This document shows, piece by piece, positions 23,722-36,500 of a stretch of DNA of 64,000 nucleotides. The stretch's first letter is position 1. Each line of letters begins with the position of its first letter. Origin of the DNA: Paragorgia papillata. Taxonomy: Eukaryota; Cnidaria; Anthozoa; Scleralcyonacea; Coralliidae. The DNA lies in the NCBI GenBank assembly GCA_035771165.1, contig JAWNZC010000002.1, positions 186,001-250,000 of the forward strand. Reading direction: 5' to 3'. Under the pieces are notes generated by a model that did no database searches, was not told where the DNA came from, and was given only the letters and a program-made list of their open reading frames with translations. A program made the translations under genes and the position numbers.

Positions 23722-24164
23722 TAAAGTGTCTATGAAACGAAAATTAAGTCTGTCCTATTTGATAGAAAACTTAAAATGATAGAGTAACATCTTTTGAAGT
23801 TTTTCATTTCCTTGCTTCGTTCTTGAGATATACCAGTTTGTTTGATATGCAAATTAAATATTTGAAGGTCACTTGACATGTGCATAATAAGTTGTTGAGG
23901 GAAGCATGTGCGTGTGTTTCGCCCAGAACACTAAACAGGTAGATTTTCAAGTGATTATATTTGACAATAGCAAATAACGTTTCATTATGCACGTGTGAGT
24001 GTGACTTCGCAACATGCGACATTTACATCAAACAAACTGAAATATCTCAAGAACGAAGCAAGGAAACGAAAAACTGCAAAATATGTTAGCAATGTTACTC
24101 TATCATTTTAAGTGTTCTTTCAAATAAGACTGACTTAATTTTCGTTTCATTGGCAGTTTAATAC
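23722..24164. mobile_element. palindromic MITE family A, copy 3
   Basis: Left TTAAAGTGTCTATGAAACGA, right TCGTTTCATTGGCAGTTTAA; the interior CTTGCTTCGTTCTTGAGATA is mirrored at 24040-24065. More diverged in the centre than copies 1 and 2. Confidence 0.85.
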
Positions 24165-24521
24165 AGTAGTCGTGTATATAGCCTGTCATGTGTAGCCATC
24201 GCGTTGCTAGGCCCTGTTATACCTGTAGTGCGTCAATAACAACACAACAAACTTTATTAAACAACTTTGTAGCCGCAAAACCAAGCAAGTTCATGTTATT
24301 AATCGATGAAGCCATCTGTTGGCATCAGTTGACATTGATGCATAATAAACTTGACATTGCGCTGTGCTGTATTGATGTATGTAGATATACCTATCAAATC
24401 TGAGCAAGCGTTCGGCAAGAATTGTGAGTAAAACAAACTAACAAAGTACTTGTTTACATACCTGGTAAGTATAAATTCCAACAAGTTTTTCTAATTTTGC
24501 GAGGTAAATCTTTTTACGCCA

Positions 24522-24525
<4 letters not shown>

Positions 24526-24573
<48 letters not shown>
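24526..24573. repeat. (TA)n microsatellite
   Basis: About 22 TA dinucleotides. Confidence 0.98.
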
Positions 24574-24578
<5 letters not shown>

Positions 24579-25041
24579 AGTTTACCAAAACATTCAGTTT
24601 TGATTTCTTTGTCGGATGCGCGTTTTGTTCTTGGCCAAGCTTCGGGAGGTTTCTTATAGTTCAGCTCACCATATTTCTTCTTTGGTATATATTATTCTTC
24701 AATTCATGAACTACAATTTTCACGCATGCAAAGTTAAGTTGTTTTCACTTTTCAGTAAAGACCTGCAAAAAAACCCAAAAAACACCCTGGCAAATTGCAT
24801 GTAAATATTGTTGCCAAACATTGACATTAATATTATAAACGAGGGACCATTTTTATGGACGAAAGTCGCTTACAACTTTAACTGGGCTGACTTGCCTGAT
24901 TCGGTTCGTACTGTGGTTTTAAAACACGCATAAACTAAATGTATACAGTGCAATGAAGAATTGGTTTAGTTTAGATGTAAACGAATCCAAACGCCCACTT
25001 CTATAAGCCCCCTGAGTGAGGAGTGCATGATAAGTGCATGA

Positions 25042-26097
25042 ATGCATTTTAATTTAATTTATTTTATTTTATTTTATTTTATTTTATTTTATTTTATTTT
25101 ATTTTATTTTATTTTATTTTATTTTATTTTATTTTATTTTATTTTATTTTATTTTATTTTATTTTATTTTATTTTATTTTATTTTATTTTATTTTATTTT
25201 ATTTTATTTTATTTTATTAGCTTTGCCAGATAAAAAATGTTTATGTACAGATAACAACATAGAAAAGTTACTTAGTAACGATGGCAGGAGATCCACAACA
25301 GCGATTAGCCAATTACAGCGGGCCCGAGATATAAGTTAATGTATAAAGCTATATAACTATACAAAGAATAACTATATATAATTTACAGACTACAGATACT
25401 AACAACAGCAAGAAATTGGACGGCTGAGACTACGGACAGAATTACATTTTAGACATATAGTTTTAAACGTACGAGGATTTTCACAGTTGTAACTAGTTTC
25501 CAATGATGTAAAATAATAATTTAGCATAACAGATTTAAATGAGTTTAGACTATCGATACTAAGGTTCAGTTCATTTGCAAGAGCGTTCCAAATTCGACAA
25601 GTTCTGATAAAAAAGGATCTCTGGTAGGTGGTAGTTTTACATTTACGGGTAACAAATGTGACTACATTACCACTAGATGATCTAGTGGTTCTGTGAGTAA
25701 GAGTAATAGGAAGAACAGAGGACTTAAGATTAACTAAACCATGTGTTATTTTAAAGAACAAGATCATATCTAAATATTCATGCCAGTAACAAATAGGAAG
25801 TAGAGACAAGGAATATAACCTGCTGTTATAGTCGATAGTACAAAAAAACGGCAGGTTGAGGATATATACTTGGTGGCACGCCTTTGAATCCTCTCTAACT
25901 TATTTATTCAGTAGTTCAATTGACTGTGGCGCCCAGATTTGTGTGGCATAACCAAAATGAGGCCGAACTAAAGCAAGATATAGTGTGCGCCTCACTGCGG
26001 TGCTTTTGATATGCAGTGTGTTCCTTCTGATGTACCCGAGGAGTTTGTTAGCTTTAGCAGATTGTTCGTGTACTTGTTTGTTCCAGGTTTGACTCAA
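25042..26097 (-). mobile_element. 5'-truncated, broken LINE (non-LTR retrotransposon) with (AAAAT)n tail
   Basis: Two minus-strand frames belong to the 3' end of a LINE ORF2. At 26097-25900 comes SAKANKLLGYIRRN followed by LYLALVRPHFGYATQIWAPQ, the post-reverse-transcriptase region of CR1/Jockey/RTE-like elements. At 25809-25399 comes YLDMILFFKITHGLVNL followed by SFFIRTCRIWNALANEL. A frameshift or stop separates them, and the catalytic reverse-transcriptase core is absent. About 180 bp past the last frame, the minus strand runs into a 175-bp (AAAAT)n array at 25220-25047, the usual position of a LINE 3' tail. The copy is inactive. Confidence 0.85.
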
Positions 26098-26216
26098 TGA
26101 GTTGAGTCTCAGTTAGAAAAATACTTGTATTTTGTATTGTAAAATAAAGTCACAATGAGGCATATTTCAGAATCCCTAAATGTGTGCTTGTTATTAAAAT
26201 TTTAGATTTAGATATC

Positions 26217-29200
26217 ATGCCTCGACTGCGGGAGAAACCTGCACGTATTGGTAAAACAGTGGATTTTCAAATCTTTCTTTTTCATTGGTTTTGCGTGGTT
26301 CATTTGACAGTCTCGGTCGCTGGGACTGAACCATATCGTGCACAATGTACCAGAGAGGGAGAATTTAACAAACCCAAGAAAGGTATAAATATATAGTTTA
26401 AGCCATTGCTGCCTACAGTGCCTAAGATGTCTGAAGGTTCTCTGCATGGGTATCGTCTGGCGTTAGACAGAGTAAAATAGTCTGGTGTTAGACAGAGTAA
26501 AATAGTCTGGTGTTAGACAGAGTAAAATAGTCTGGTGTTAGACAGAGTAAAATAATCTGGTGTTAGACAGAGTAAAATAGTCTGGTGTTAGACAGAGTAA
26601 AATAGTCTGGTGTTAGACCGAGTAAAATAGTCTGGTGTTAGACAGAGTAAAATAGTCTGGTGTTAGACAGAGTAAAATAGTCTGGTGTTAGACAGAGTAA
26701 AATAGTCTGGTGTTAGACAGAGTAAAATAGTCTGGTGTTAGACAGAGTAAAATAGTCTGGCGTTAGACAGAGTAAAATAGTCTGGTGTTAGACAGAGTAA
26801 AATAGTCTGGCGTTAGACAGAGTAAAATAGTCTGGTGTTAGACAGAGTAAAATAGTCTGGTGTTAGACCGAGTAAAATAGTCTGGTGTTAGACAGAGTAA
26901 AATAGTCTGGTGTTAGACAGAGTAAAATAGTCTGGTGTTAGACAGTGTAAAATAGTCTGGCGTTAGACAGAGTAAAATAGTCTGGTGTTAGACAGAGTAA
27001 AATAGTCTGGTGTTAGACAGAGTAAAATAGTCTGGTGTTAGACAGAGTAAAATAGTCTGGCGTTAGACAGAGTAAAATAGTCTGGTGTTAGACAGAATAA
27101 AATAGTCTGGTGTTAGACAGAGTAAAATAGTCTGGTGTTAGACAGAGTAAAATAGTCTGGCGTTAGACAGAGTAAAATAGTCTGGCGTTAGACAGAGTAA
27201 AATAGTCTGGTGTTAGACAGAGTAAAATAGTCTGGTGTTAGACCGAGTAAAATAGTCTGGTGTTAGACAGAGTAAAATAGTCTGGTGTTAGACAGAGTAA
27301 AATAGTCTGGTGTTAGACAGTGTAAAATAGTCTGGCGTTAGACAGAGTAAAATAGTCTGGTGTTAGACAGAGTAAAATAGTCTGGTGTTAGACAGAGTAA
27401 AATAGTCTGGTGTTAGACAGAGTAAAATAGTCTGGTGTTAGACAGAGTAAAATATTAAAGAGGACGTTTTTAGCCAGGCCATTTCCCAAAAGACATTGAA
27501 GACTAGTAAAGAGCATTGAGCGCTGGGCCGCTGGTGTTCTTTTGGAATCGTTTGGACTTTGGAGGGACAGTTTCATTGTACTTACGCTACTAAATCTGTC
27601 CCTCCAAACGATCCCAATTACCCTAGCGTTCCTAACCTGTCATCAACTCTTGGGTAATGTTCAATTGGTTGTATGAAACAAAAATTTAGACCGTCTTATT
27701 TGAAAAAATACTTAAGATGACAAAGTAACATCTTTTGCCGTTTTTTGTTTCCTTGCTTCGTTGTTGAGATATTTCAGGTTGTTTGATATATAACTTATGA
27801 GTTACCGGAGAAAGTTATTGATTATTAAACCAAAATAATTCAAAGGAAGCATGTGGGGTGTTTCTCTCACAACACCAAACATGTAGAATTTTCAAGTGAC
27901 TGTATTTAATGGTGAATGTGAAATGTCAGATGATGAAGAAAATTTATTTTTTTTCTATTTTAGATTACGTGTTGTCAAATCACGTGTTTGCCACGCATTC
28001 AGTGACGTCACGATTTGAATGTGCCACATTTTGCCTGGGAAACATCAGATGCAAGTCGTATAACTACCAATACACAGGAACGGATTGTCAGCTGAATGAT
28101 GCCAGTAAAACCGGTTTAGGGACCAGTCTGACTAGTCAAGCAGGTTATACTTATTATGAAAACGACCCAGACTCAAAGTCAAAGGTAAGAAGCTAGTTTG
28201 ACCAACACCGCTGCCAAACGTCTGCGCATGCGTGAATTTGCAAGAGTACACATTGCAAGAGATGTGGGAAATAGCCGTGGCAACAACAACCAAACAGTGA
28301 AGACTAAGTAAGACTCGACATATGCCCAGGTATAAAGATCGTAAATAACCTCGGCCTACCATGTGAGTTCCAGTGGCTCAATGGTTAAAGCGCCTGGCTA
28401 GTATTCGAAAGGTTGTGGCTTCTGAAACATTTTACTTTAACTTCAAGATGAAAACACTATACTTACGTATTATTCATCGCGTTAAACACGGATTGAGTAG
28501 GCAAAAGCTTCCTTCCTATACGATTACCAAAGTTAATCTTTTTAATCCTTTAACGGCTCTGTGCCTGGTATATCGGACGCCGCAAAAACAAAAGAAAAAA
28601 AGAGAGAATAAAGCAAAAACAATGAGAGAACAAAAAAAAACACATTTAAGTTAAAAGGTTAACTCCTTCACTTCCGAGGGCTCTCCACTTGACAAGTAAA
28701 ATAGTCTGGTGTTAGACAGAGTAAAATAGTCTGGCGTTAGACAGAGTAAAATAGTCTGATGTTAGACAGAGTAAAATAGTCTGGTGTTAGACAAGCAAAA
28801 GCGTCTGGTGTTAGACAGAGTAAAATAGTCTGGCGTTAGACAGAGTAAAATAGTCTGGTGTTAGACAGAGTAAAATAGTCTGGTGTTAGACAAGCAAAAG
28901 CGTCTGGTGTTAGACAGAGTAAAATAGTCTGGTGTTAGACAAAGTAAAATTGTCTGGTGTTAGACAGAGTAAAATAGTCTGGTGTTAGACAGAGTAAAAC
29001 AGTCTGATGTTAGACAGAGTAAAATAGTCTGGTGTTAGACGAACCATACGGTAGGCAAAGATTTAATGACTATCTTCCGCTCTAAGGGCGTCAAAACAGG
29101 AAAGAGAATGCTAGAGAGGGGGGGGGGGGTACCCCGCAACATATTTTGCGTACTTACTCACTTTGCAATGTTTAGACCGGATGTAATGGAAATCCTTGTG

Positions 29201-30438
29201 TCAACGGGAAATGTGTCGACGCTTGTGATAAATGGGTTTGCGATTGCAGTTCAACTCCTTACACAGGTCGAAGATGTGAGGAAATAGGTAATAAAAAATA
29301 TCATATCATCGTCATCATAATTGTCATCATCATCATAATTGTCATCATCATCGTCGTCATCGCCATGATCATTATCATTATCATCAACATATTGTCATCA
29401 TCATAAACACCACCACCATCACCAACCATCAAAATATCATATCATCATAATTATCATCATCATCGTCGTCATCGCCATGATCATTATCATTATCATCAAC
29501 ATATTGTCATCATCATAAACACCACCACCATCACCAACCATCAAAATATCATATCATCATAATTATCATCATCGTCATCGCCATCATCATCATTATCATC
29601 ATCAACAACATATTGTCATCATCATAAACACTACCACCACTATCACAATCATGACGATCACCACTATCACCATCACCATCAAATCATCACCACCACTATC
29701 ACCATCACAATTACCACCATCACCACAATTACCACCATCACCATTAAATCATCACCACCACTATCACCATCACAATTATCACCATCACCACAATTACCAC
29801 CATCACCATTAAATCATCATGCATCACCACCACCACTATCACCATCACCACCACCACTATCACCATCACCACCACGATCACCATAACCATTTTATTAATA
29901 TTCATAATACTCATTATTTCACAATCATGCAGAGTATATAAGTATAATAAAAAAGTGTAAACATGTTTCTTTTAGACAAGACAAAGATACTAGACCAGTC
30001 CGTTATCTTAAAAAATGAACCAGAGTTCCGAGGAAAGCTTGCTGAATGGGCGAACCCAGCAGCCTCACAATGGAAATTGTGTTATAGAGCTTCAAAGCAT
30101 GGATGGACTGCCAAAGTTTTTCACGTATTGTGTGACAGAAGGGGTCCGACAATATCAATCATAAAAGTTGGTCAGTTTATATTCGGAGCGTTTGCCAGAA
30201 AAAATTTTGGCCGGAAGATTAATGGTACATATTACAACACATTACTTTATTTATTTATGCATCTACACAAAGTAATAAACTGAAACATGCAAGATCATTT
30301 GCTTATTTATTTATTTACCTATTTATTTATCTATTTAATTATTCATTTACCTATTTATTTATTTATTTATTTCCTTATCTATTCATTTATCTGTTTGTCT
30401 ATTTATTTATTTATTTAACTATTTATTTATTTACCTTT

Positions 30439-30509
<71 letters not shown>

Positions 30510-33500
30510 TCTATTTATTAATTCATTTATTTACCTATTTATTTATCTACTTATTTATATATTTTATTTATATATTTTATTTATTTATTTATTCATTTAT
30601 ATTATTTATCTATTCATTTATTTAATATTTATTTATCTATTTATTTATTTATTTATTTACCTATTTATTTATTTACCTTTTTATTTATTTATTTACTTAT
30701 TTATTTATTTAGTGTTTGTTTGTTTGTTTGTTTGTTTGTTTGTTTGTTTGTTTATCTATAAGTTATATTTATATTATTATATAAAACAGAGTGTTTTATT
30801 GATTTTTCCGCCACTAATAAAAGTGATAATCTCACATGTGCGATTATTTACGATAATCGCACATGTGACGATTATTGTTGAATCAGCATTATAGTTTAAT
30901 GCAATTTTTGCAAGGCAATATGACAATTTTTTTATATAATAAACAGAACAATACATGGATGCTTGGAAATATGAAATTTATTTCTCGTGTTGAACAGGAT
31001 ATGTCACTCGTTCGCTTCGCTCGCTCGTGAGATATCCTGGTCAACACTCGAAATAAATTTCATATTTCCGCACATCCATGTATTATTCTCTATTTATTTC
31101 TATTATTTTGTCTAGGATACGATAGAGATGCGAACGCATTTATTTTTTCTTTCCGTAATAACGATGGACTTGCTCCCTTCAAGTTGAAAAACTCGTTAAA
31201 ACAATATGCAATTTATAATGGGAATACAGCTTTTGCGTTCGGAGGTGGGCATGACATTAACATAAAACTTGACACACCCTCTAATTCCTACGCGGTCAAT
31301 GTGGGACATTCATACGAAGTACCTCCAGGATACGTTTATGGACAGACCAACACGAAAACCTTACTGGCAGGACCTTCTCCATTTCTACTTAATGAAGTAG
31401 AGGTGCATTACAGAAGTAAGACTTTAATACTTAACAAATAAAACATTTGAACACGAAAGAAGTTAAGTATATAAAAGAAGTACGAAGCGATAGCCGAGTG
31501 CCTTAAGGCCTGGCCAAACGCTTTCAACATTTCATTCAACATCGTTCAACATTGTTGAATTCAACATGTTGAAAGCGTTTGGCCACCCCTGTTGAATGAT
31601 GTTGAACGTTGTTGAATGGTGTTGAATGATGTTGAACGAAATTTGAACATGCTCAAATTTTCGTTCAACACGCCTTCAACATTTCTATTGTTCTCAAAAT
31701 GTTGAAAGGTGTTGAACGCATTTGGTCACATTTCATTCAGAGACATGCGCCATGAGGGATATTATCGATTCCAGCTTTTGTGGTAGCCCGCGTTCAATTA
31801 ATTGTCATTCATGAATGTTGAACGATGTTGAATTCATTTGGCCACTCGTGCTTTCAACATTATTCAACATCGTTCAACAATGTTGAATGATGTTGAATGC
31901 CGGATTGCCGGCGCTGTTGAAAGCGTTTGGCCAGGCCTTTACTGCCTTTACACTTCTTCCGTGTTCAAATCACGTCAAATGTACCTTTATAACAGTACAT
32001 ATGCACAGGAGCGCTATGTTTTATTTGTTTTATAAAATAAAAAGAAGAAAAAACAAGCAAAAAGTTGGACAGTTTTAAAAGCTGGCTGGCTTTTCCGGCT
32101 AGGTGACAGGCAAATCAGAGCGTGTGTAAACTGGACACTTTATTTTATAATACCATGATCGCCTCGGATTCTTTTGTTCTCCGAGGGAATGTAAACTTCG
32201 TATTTCCCTCATTGCTCATGCAAGAGGGAAAATTTATCCTTTGTCTTCTAATTTTCCCGTGCATGATGATGAGGGAAAATTAGAAGACAAAGAAATCCTT
32301 TGTCTTCTTCTTATTTTCCCGTGCATGTTTATGAGGGAAAATTAGAAGTAAGATTCTCAAAGTTTTCCTCGGTGATCATAATATTACAAACTAATACCAT
32401 GACTTTTCGGGAAATTAGCGATTAAATTTCCCTTTTGCCTCGGGAAGATTTGTAAAAGTCCTCGGGCCTGCGGCACACGGCCCACTTTCACAAACATTCC
32501 CTCGGCTGCGGGAAGTTAATCGCTAATTTCCCTCAAGTCATGTTATTACTTATAATAATCATTTTTAAACTCATTAAGAGGAGATATATTTTCTATCGCG
32601 GTCGCGTGAAATTCCCCCACATGTACTTAAAAAGTCTGTTACTGCATGTATGAGCTAAACACTAATATTATTTAGTTCAAATTTCACGCGGTTTTCTTTG
32701 TTATTCCATAGTTAGTGGGGGCATAGTTGGTGGAGCCACAGGGAGCCCATCTTGGCAGCGCGTGGGCACCTGTGGCGGACTCGAAAGACGCGCAGGGGAC
32801 TGTGGCACACTCGATCGTGGTTTCGTTTTTTTAAATCCCCTGCCACAGTCCCCCGCGCGTCTTTCGAGTCCGCCACAAGGTACCCACGCGCTGCCAAGAT
32901 GGGCTCCCTGTGGTGGAGCGGGATGGTTTGGAAGTTCCATTGTCTTTCAAGATTATGCAATGGTCACGTTATTGTGTTCATGTTGGAGGAAGGCAATTGG
33001 TTGAAGAAAGGAAATTATATGGACACGTGACGACCAAGGACTACACAATGAACAAAGGAATTACAACAAGTGACGACGAAGGACTGCACTAATTAAACCC
33101 GAACGTTGCTATTGGATGACTGCTTCATTATACAGAAAATACAATACGTTCAGTGACCGTGAACTTAGCCAAATTGAACAAACCCATAGAACAATGACTT
33201 TTGCCGAGTTTCCAAACCATCCCCCTCCACTAATAACTATCGGATCTGTATAAAGCCCAGGGAATTAGTATACAGTAATACAGATAAGACAAAACTTGTG
33301 AAATTTGAACTAAATTAGTTATACGCGCCTCGGGAAGTATGTGGCTTAATATGCCTTGGTTCTCGGTAATTAAATGCATGGAATTGCGTTTACATGGGAA
33401 ATTTCCAGCCCTCCTAGGCGAGATCCCGGGTTGTCAATAGCGAGATCTGGCCTAGGAGGGTTGGCCCTCTTGTCATGTAAATACAAACAAATTTTTACAA

Positions 33501-36500
33501 GGAATTACGCTGAGCTGTGGGAACTCGGCGCAGAGGGTTAGCCCGCCTCCATAATAACACCCCCTAAACAGATTTTGCCAGAAAGAAAATGTTTTTGAGC
33601 ACGAGCAAATTTTGTATTGATTATTGTAAATATGGCGAATTCAATATTTGTGTAGTATACCTATCTTTCTAATTATGATTTATTTTATCTTTTGATGTGT
33701 TTCTCATTAGCTATAGCCGAGACGATAAAACACTGCTGCTCATGTTTGCAGTGGCGGATCAAGGGGAGGGCATTTTGGGCAAGTGCCAGGGGCCCCGCGC
33801 TTTCGGAGGGCCACGCAGATGTTTGGGGGCCTTTTGGTTTTAATTTAATTAAGTTTTATCATACATTACAACTTATAAGAAGAGCAAAAATATTTCAGAA
33901 TCACTCCAAAACCTATTGCTATAAGAAACTTGTAAATCTATTTAATTTTCAATCTAAAGTTTAAAATCATTGTTTGTAAATATCTTAGAAATAGAACCAG
34001 GGTTCCAGAAATGTAGGTTGAGTACCATAGCTATAAACACAAACATTCTTACAACGTAGCTATTCGCAGCTGACAGCTGGTTGCTATTCGCATATTTTTT
34101 TGTTAATTTCTCCGATTTTTCTAGTCTCTTTCTGACTTCGGGGGCGGGGGGGGCAGATGTGAGTCAGCTATACTAATGTGCCAGGGACCCCGCTAAAGCT
34201 TGATCCGCCCCCCTGCATGTTTGAAATATTACAATGCTCGTTTTTAAACTTGAAACTTGATTGACTTTTCTAATACTGTATGTCTACTTGTTTTAGATGA
34301 AGAGACATTAATAGAAAATTCAGAAATACTATTAAAAAACGAGCATTCCTCGTATCTCACGAACTTGCTACAATGGCTCAATACGACAACAAGATGGCGA
34401 CTATGTTGGCGAGCGTCTGCGAGTTCATTGGATTATCAGACATTTCACGACAACTGTGACCTTAAGGGACCAACAGTTACTCTCGTTACTGTTGGACAAA
34501 ATATCTTTGGTGGTTATTCTGACCAATCCTGGGACGGGGAAGGTATGAAACACCGTAAACTTGCAATAATAATTATTAAGCGTGGTTTATAATTTTCTCA
34601 AATAATTTTTTGTAGATTTATATTTGGGAGGGAATTGTAAAATTGATAACTTATGCATATACCTATGCACATAAGTCTATGGGCTTATATTTGGGGAGGC
34701 TTATATTCTTATAGTCGCCTGTATTCTAAAAGCTCACTCACGCTCATACTCAATAAGTATAGGTTAGTGACCGAACCGAGGTCACTACGCTGGTTATTAG
34801 TAACCCCGAGGGGCCGCAGGCCCGAGGGTAATAACCAGCGTAGTGACCGAGGTTAAGGTCACTAACCGACTTAGTTTATTCATGACACAGACTATATTTG
34901 TCGTTATTTAAAAAAAAATGGTATTCTTGACGTAGTTTTAAAGCGATATAGTAGGTCATTTAATATACAAGGTCAATAACCTATTTATTAACCGCGGCAC
35001 ATCAAAGATAATTTATGCATGAATAATTAAACTAAGTGCAACTCAACACTCAATGAGTCTCCACTCACCCTCACTGAGTATGAGACTACACTCACTCACT
35101 CACTCTCTAACCATTCAATTGAATGGTGTTCGTTCTTGGAGAAAAATTGGGCTTTCGGTAACAATGCTTATGACGTACGCAAATGGACAACTATGCATAA
35201 GAACAATAGATTTCACTATTAATGACCGTTTGCGTACGTCATAAGGCATTGTTACCAAGAAGCCCAAATTTCCCCAAAACAAACTATCCACGGCAAATGT
35301 TGAGAGTTGATAGCGCGAAAACTACGCATCAGATTCTCTTGAAATTTTCAGTGAGTGCTCCAGTCATGCTCCTCTGTACAATAAAACAACAAAAATGCCA
35401 ACGTATTTTTCACTTCATTAAATTGTATACCAGAAGCATTCATACGTGAGATAATACAAAATCCAAACAGAGAATTGCAAACGTAACTGACCTACTTGAA
35501 AACCGATCTTTTGCCGTCGAAAACGTGTACCTGAAACAGCAAACATGTAACTTCAAACATCGGGCAGCGGTTAGACGACAGCGGTAAAAGAAACAAACGT
35601 CAAACACTCAAACTAAATGTCTCTAATGTTAACGAGAGCCCAAATTTCTCCAGAAATGAACTAGCCATGTCAAACTTTTAGAGTTAAAACTCGAAGACTT
35701 CACGTCGGATTCTCTTGAAATGTTTGGTAAATGCTCCATGCTCAAAAGAAAAAGAAATGCCAACGCGTTTTTCACTTTATAGACACTTTAGCAGAGTTGG
35801 AAAAAGTATTCAACCTTCCTCCGGATGGGTTTTTAAGTTCAGAGAACCTTCCTCAAAATATATAGCGAGAATTTTGTGTTTTGCAACGTTCATAAATACT
35901 GCGTGACTTTTACAGTACCTTGGTTTTCTAGGTTTTCTTATAGCTTTGGCATACTACAATAGCCTGCCAACTACCCTCGACTGCTGCGAAGATACAGACA
36001 TCACAGCAGACATCAGCGTACATGTCTCACACATGTAACTGCTGCCACTGCCATTGCTGCATAATTGTTGGTTAGCCAATGTTTTGCTGCAAAATTTCTT
36101 CTCGACACCTTGCTTGATCAATTGTAACTTTCTCAGATTACCGAATGTGTTGTTTCACGTGTTTTCACTTTAAACCTTCCTCACTAAAGTAAACCTTCCT
36201 CACTAAAGTAAACCTTCCTCAGGGTGGTACACGCATACCCGCAGCTTTTTTCCAACTCTGCACTTTAGGAGCTTTAAATCAAATGGAACGAACCCTAATA
36301 TTCATTTACGTTTTCTCTGTGTAGTTTCAACATACGCAGCAAGCCACAGCAGTTTCATCTTCTCTTTCGTAAACAACGAAGGCATAGCACCATTTAAAGC
36401 AAATATTCATAATGGAGATGAAGCTTCTGCTATCCGGGTAGGACCATACGTTAACGGCCCAACGTTTGGTCATGGACACGACTTCAGCTTGCAAACTGGT

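Larger units (their letters stand above)
22886..24998. other. PIPOX upstream region
   Basis: The stretch directly upstream of the PIPOX ATG (22886-23300) has a locally CpG-rich patch at 23070-23135 (CGCGCCCCACGCGTGTAACGCG), a plausible promoter. From 23400 to 24998 the sequence is AT-rich, with MITE A copy 3 and a TA microsatellite. No coding exon recognised. Confidence 0.5.
27964..29287 (+). other. PAN/apple exon and EGF-like exon of the TLDc gene
   Basis: Exon 27964-28184 is one PAN/apple module (phase 1 in, phase 0 out). Exon 29176-29287 is one EGF-like module (phase 0 in, phase 1 out). Together they form a 1-1 unit placed upstream of the TLDc cassettes. The pairing PAN then EGF is common in cnidarian secreted proteins. 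Confidence 0.85.
29976..31415 (+). other. TLDc domain 1 (two exons)
   Basis: First half 29976-30224: WKLCYRASKHGW, then FHVLCDRRGPT and KVGQFIFGAF. Second half 31116-31415: ANAFIFSFRNNDGLAPFK, FAFGGGHDI, TLLAGPSPFLLNEVEVHY. The intron falls between the FGAF strand and the SFRN strand. Confidence 0.9.

Noticed and set aside
26450..27455. CRISPR-like regular array
   Set aside because: The 25-bp units are directly adjacent with no spacers, the organism is eukaryotic, and the unit derives from a dispersed repeat.
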